Shown here piece by piece: positions 4,875 to 5,765 of a stretch of 5,765 nucleotides of DNA. The notes below the pieces were generated by a model. The model was not told where the DNA came from. It ran no database searches and saw only the letters and a program-made list of their open reading frames with translations. Source of the DNA: DASUAO01 sp046484625 (lineage in GTDB: Bacteria; Actinomycetota; Acidimicrobiia; IMCC26256; PALSA-555); assembly GCA_046484625.1 (NCBI GenBank), contig JAWOIO010000206.1, forward strand, positions 1-5,765, read 5' to 3'. Within the stretch, counting starts at the first letter, position 1, and the number at the start of each line of letters is the position of its first letter. Position numbers and translations under genes: made by a program.

Positions 4875-5597
4875 TCCGATCGGGTCACCCTGAAGCTGAC
4901 CGGCTCGAGGCGGAGGCCGCACCTGCGGGTCGACCAACCCGAACGCGGCGCCGCGAGATCCCCCCGAGCAGCGCGGCGAACGCTCGGGGTCGCCGGGATC
5001 CGGTGGGCGTTCGGGGGGCTCGAGGTGCCAGCCGCTGCGGTGCGACCCGACCAGGCGGTACCCGCGGTAGGTGATGCAGTCGTGGTGGTGGCCACAGAGG
5101 CGCAGGTACTGCTCGAGTGAGGTGACGCCGCCATCGGCGATGGCCTCGATGTGGTGATCGTCGAGGTTGGTGGCGACGGCGCAGCCCTCGATGGCGCAGA
5201 CCGGGTCGCGCCACTCGATGGCGGTCTTCAGGTAGGTGTCGCCGCTGCGGCCGAGGTGCGCGACGTGGGTGACGTCGCGACCCCGGGTGAGGACGAGGTC
5301 GACGATGGGGTGCTCGACGAGGATGCGCTCCATCACCGAGACGGGCACCGGACCGCCGCCTTCGAGCTCGCAGATCTCGTCGGGTGCGGTGTAGCCGCGG
5401 GCCAGGGCGGTGACGTCGACCCGGGCGCGCACCAGATGCTTCGGGTTCGGCCGTGACCGGCGGCCATCCACTCTCTTGTTGCCTCCCGCTCGCTCGTTCG
5501 TGCCTGCCGACCGCGCGGGCCGGGCTGCGCCGTCGGCGTCGATGTGCCCGGGTACCGCCGCCCGGTCCTGGGCGAGCAGGACCAGCGCGTCGGGCGC
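4872..5597 (-). CDS. HNH endonuclease, DUF222/13E12-type (3' portion; 5' end unreliable)
   Basis: The credible coding part is 241 residues, from APDALVLLAQDRAAVPG to the TGA at 4872-4874. It contains the end of the DUF222 region (HLVRARVDVTALARGYTAPDEICELEGGGPVPV), the connecting VTHVAHLGRSGDTYLKTAIEWRDPVC, and an HNH nuclease domain. In that domain lie zinc-type cysteines in CAIEGC, catalytic DDHH at 5151-5162, and LCGHHHDCITYRGY near 5070-5100. The conserved asparagine of HNH (NL before LC) is replaced by QY. A proline-rich tail follows. The minus-strand frame stays open to the window edge (possible GTG at 5762), but beyond 5597 it reads the antisense of a duplicated piece of this same gene, so the apparent 296-residue protein is not believable. 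These proteins occur in many near-identical copies in actinobacterial genomes; their function is poorly defined. Confidence 0.72.
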   Translation of the reverse strand, partial: APDALVLLAQDRAAVPGHIDADGAARPARSAGTNERAGGNKRVDGRRSRPNPKHLVRARVDVTALARGYTAPDEICELEGGGPVPVSVMERILVEHPIVDLVLTRGRDVTHVAHLGRSGDTYLKTAIEWRDPVCAIEGCAVATNLDDHHIEAIADGGVTSLEQYLRLCGHHHDCITYRGYRLVGSHRSGWHLEPPERPPDPGDPERSPRCSGGSRGAAFGLVDPQVRPPPRAGQLQGDPIG

Positions 5598-5765
5598 GCA
5601 CCGCGACCGCGACCTCACCACCTGGGTCGACCCCGAGGGTGCGGGGCGCCTCGCCTGGCGGGGCACGCCCGACGCGCTGGTCCTGCTCGCCCAGGACCGG
5701 GCGGCGGTACCCGGGCACATCGACGCCGACGGCGCAGCCCGGCCCGCGCGGTCGGCAGGCACGAA
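5497..5765. repeat. Perfect 100-bp inverted repeat around a 69-bp centre
   Basis: Bases 5497-5596 are the exact reverse complement of 5666-5765, with no mismatch over 100 positions. Matching breaks at 5597 against 5665 and becomes patchy inward. The outer arm ends on the final base of the window. Both arms encode the same HNH-protein segment, one on each strand. The arm also contains its own small hairpin (GGTCCTG at 5564-5570 with CAGGACC at 5577-5583). Confidence 0.97.
5599..5765 (+). pseudogene. Inverted fragment of the DUF222/HNH gene
   Basis: The plus strand reads HRDRDLTTWVDPEGAGRLAWRG followed by TPDALVLLAQDRAAVPG and on to the window edge. The first part looks like the DUF222 stretch that normally precedes the piece encoded on the minus strand, and the second part is identical to the minus-strand arm. 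It has no start and no stop here. It is either a fold-back copy of the neighbouring gene or the end of an inverted paralogue. Family resemblance is from memory of the DUF222 consensus. Confidence 0.45.

Noticed and set aside
3383..5074. A 563-codon open frame on the plus strand
   Set aside because: It runs antisense across the VOC, SDR and coiled-coil genes, each of which has clear family motifs or a strong ribosome binding site on the minus strand. Its composition (Arg, Gly, Pro, Ala, His rich, no domain) is what GC-rich antisense reading gives.
4802..5134. A long upstream extension of the coiled-coil protein (232 residues in total)
   Set aside because: Most of it overlaps the HNH coding sequence in another frame and has no family-like content. 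The ATG at 4801 has an excellent ribosome binding site. Only the short extension from GTG 4870 or 4888 stays possible.
5598..5762. The N-terminal part of the apparent 296-residue HNH protein (starting at a GTG at 5762)
   Set aside because: This stretch is the antisense of duplicated sense coding sequence in the inverted repeat, so its residues are an artefact of reading the wrong strand.
5497..5765. Transposon terminal inverted repeats
   Set aside because: The arms lie inside a single gene, enclose only 69 bases without a transposase, and are sense and antisense copies of that gene's own coding sequence.

Overview
The window is a GC-rich bacterial segment with strong G/C bias at third codon positions, which makes many antisense frames look open. 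It is most likely actinobacterial. The reasons are the DUF222/HNH (13E12-type) endonuclease gene, the frequent GTG starts, an apparently leaderless toxin-antitoxin operon and the DUF4389 membrane protein. I cannot assign an order from sequence alone. Left half, plus strand: the window opens inside a thiamine-diphosphate enzyme of the pyruvate oxidase/acetolactate synthase superfamily (1-1629, 5' end outside the window). It is followed by a DUF4389 membrane protein built from two similar halves (1708-2349). Next comes a compact type II toxin-antitoxin operon: a Phd/YefM antitoxin (2476-2718) overlapping a PIN-domain toxin (2715-3104) by four bases. Its promoter can be read directly, with an inverted repeat filling the -35/-10 spacer. 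Right half, minus strand, convergent with the toxin: reading right to left there is a 3' portion of an HNH endonuclease gene (ending at 4872), a small coiled-coil protein with a C-terminal membrane anchor (4801-4436), a short-chain dehydrogenase/reductase (4393-3641) and a VOC/glyoxalase-fold protein (3582-3157). The last three have gaps of 42 and 58 bases and may be co-transcribed. The SDR and VOC proteins would suit a small oxidative or catabolic module, but no substrate can be read from the sequence. Two structures stand out. The last 269 bases form a perfect 100-bp inverted repeat around a 69-bp centre, with the outer arm flush with the final base. Both arms encode the same stretch of the HNH protein on opposite strands. 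This looks more like a fold-back or assembly chimera at a contig end than a natural element, so the 5' part of the HNH gene should not be trusted. The second is a three-copy 21-bp tandem repeat that runs into the ribosome binding site of the coiled-coil gene, whose own coding sequence also carries 21-bp-period repeats. I found no CRISPR array, tRNA, rRNA or insertion sequence. I see no convincing new multi-gene system; the toxin-antitoxin locus and the repeat-bearing coiled-coil gene are the most interesting biology.
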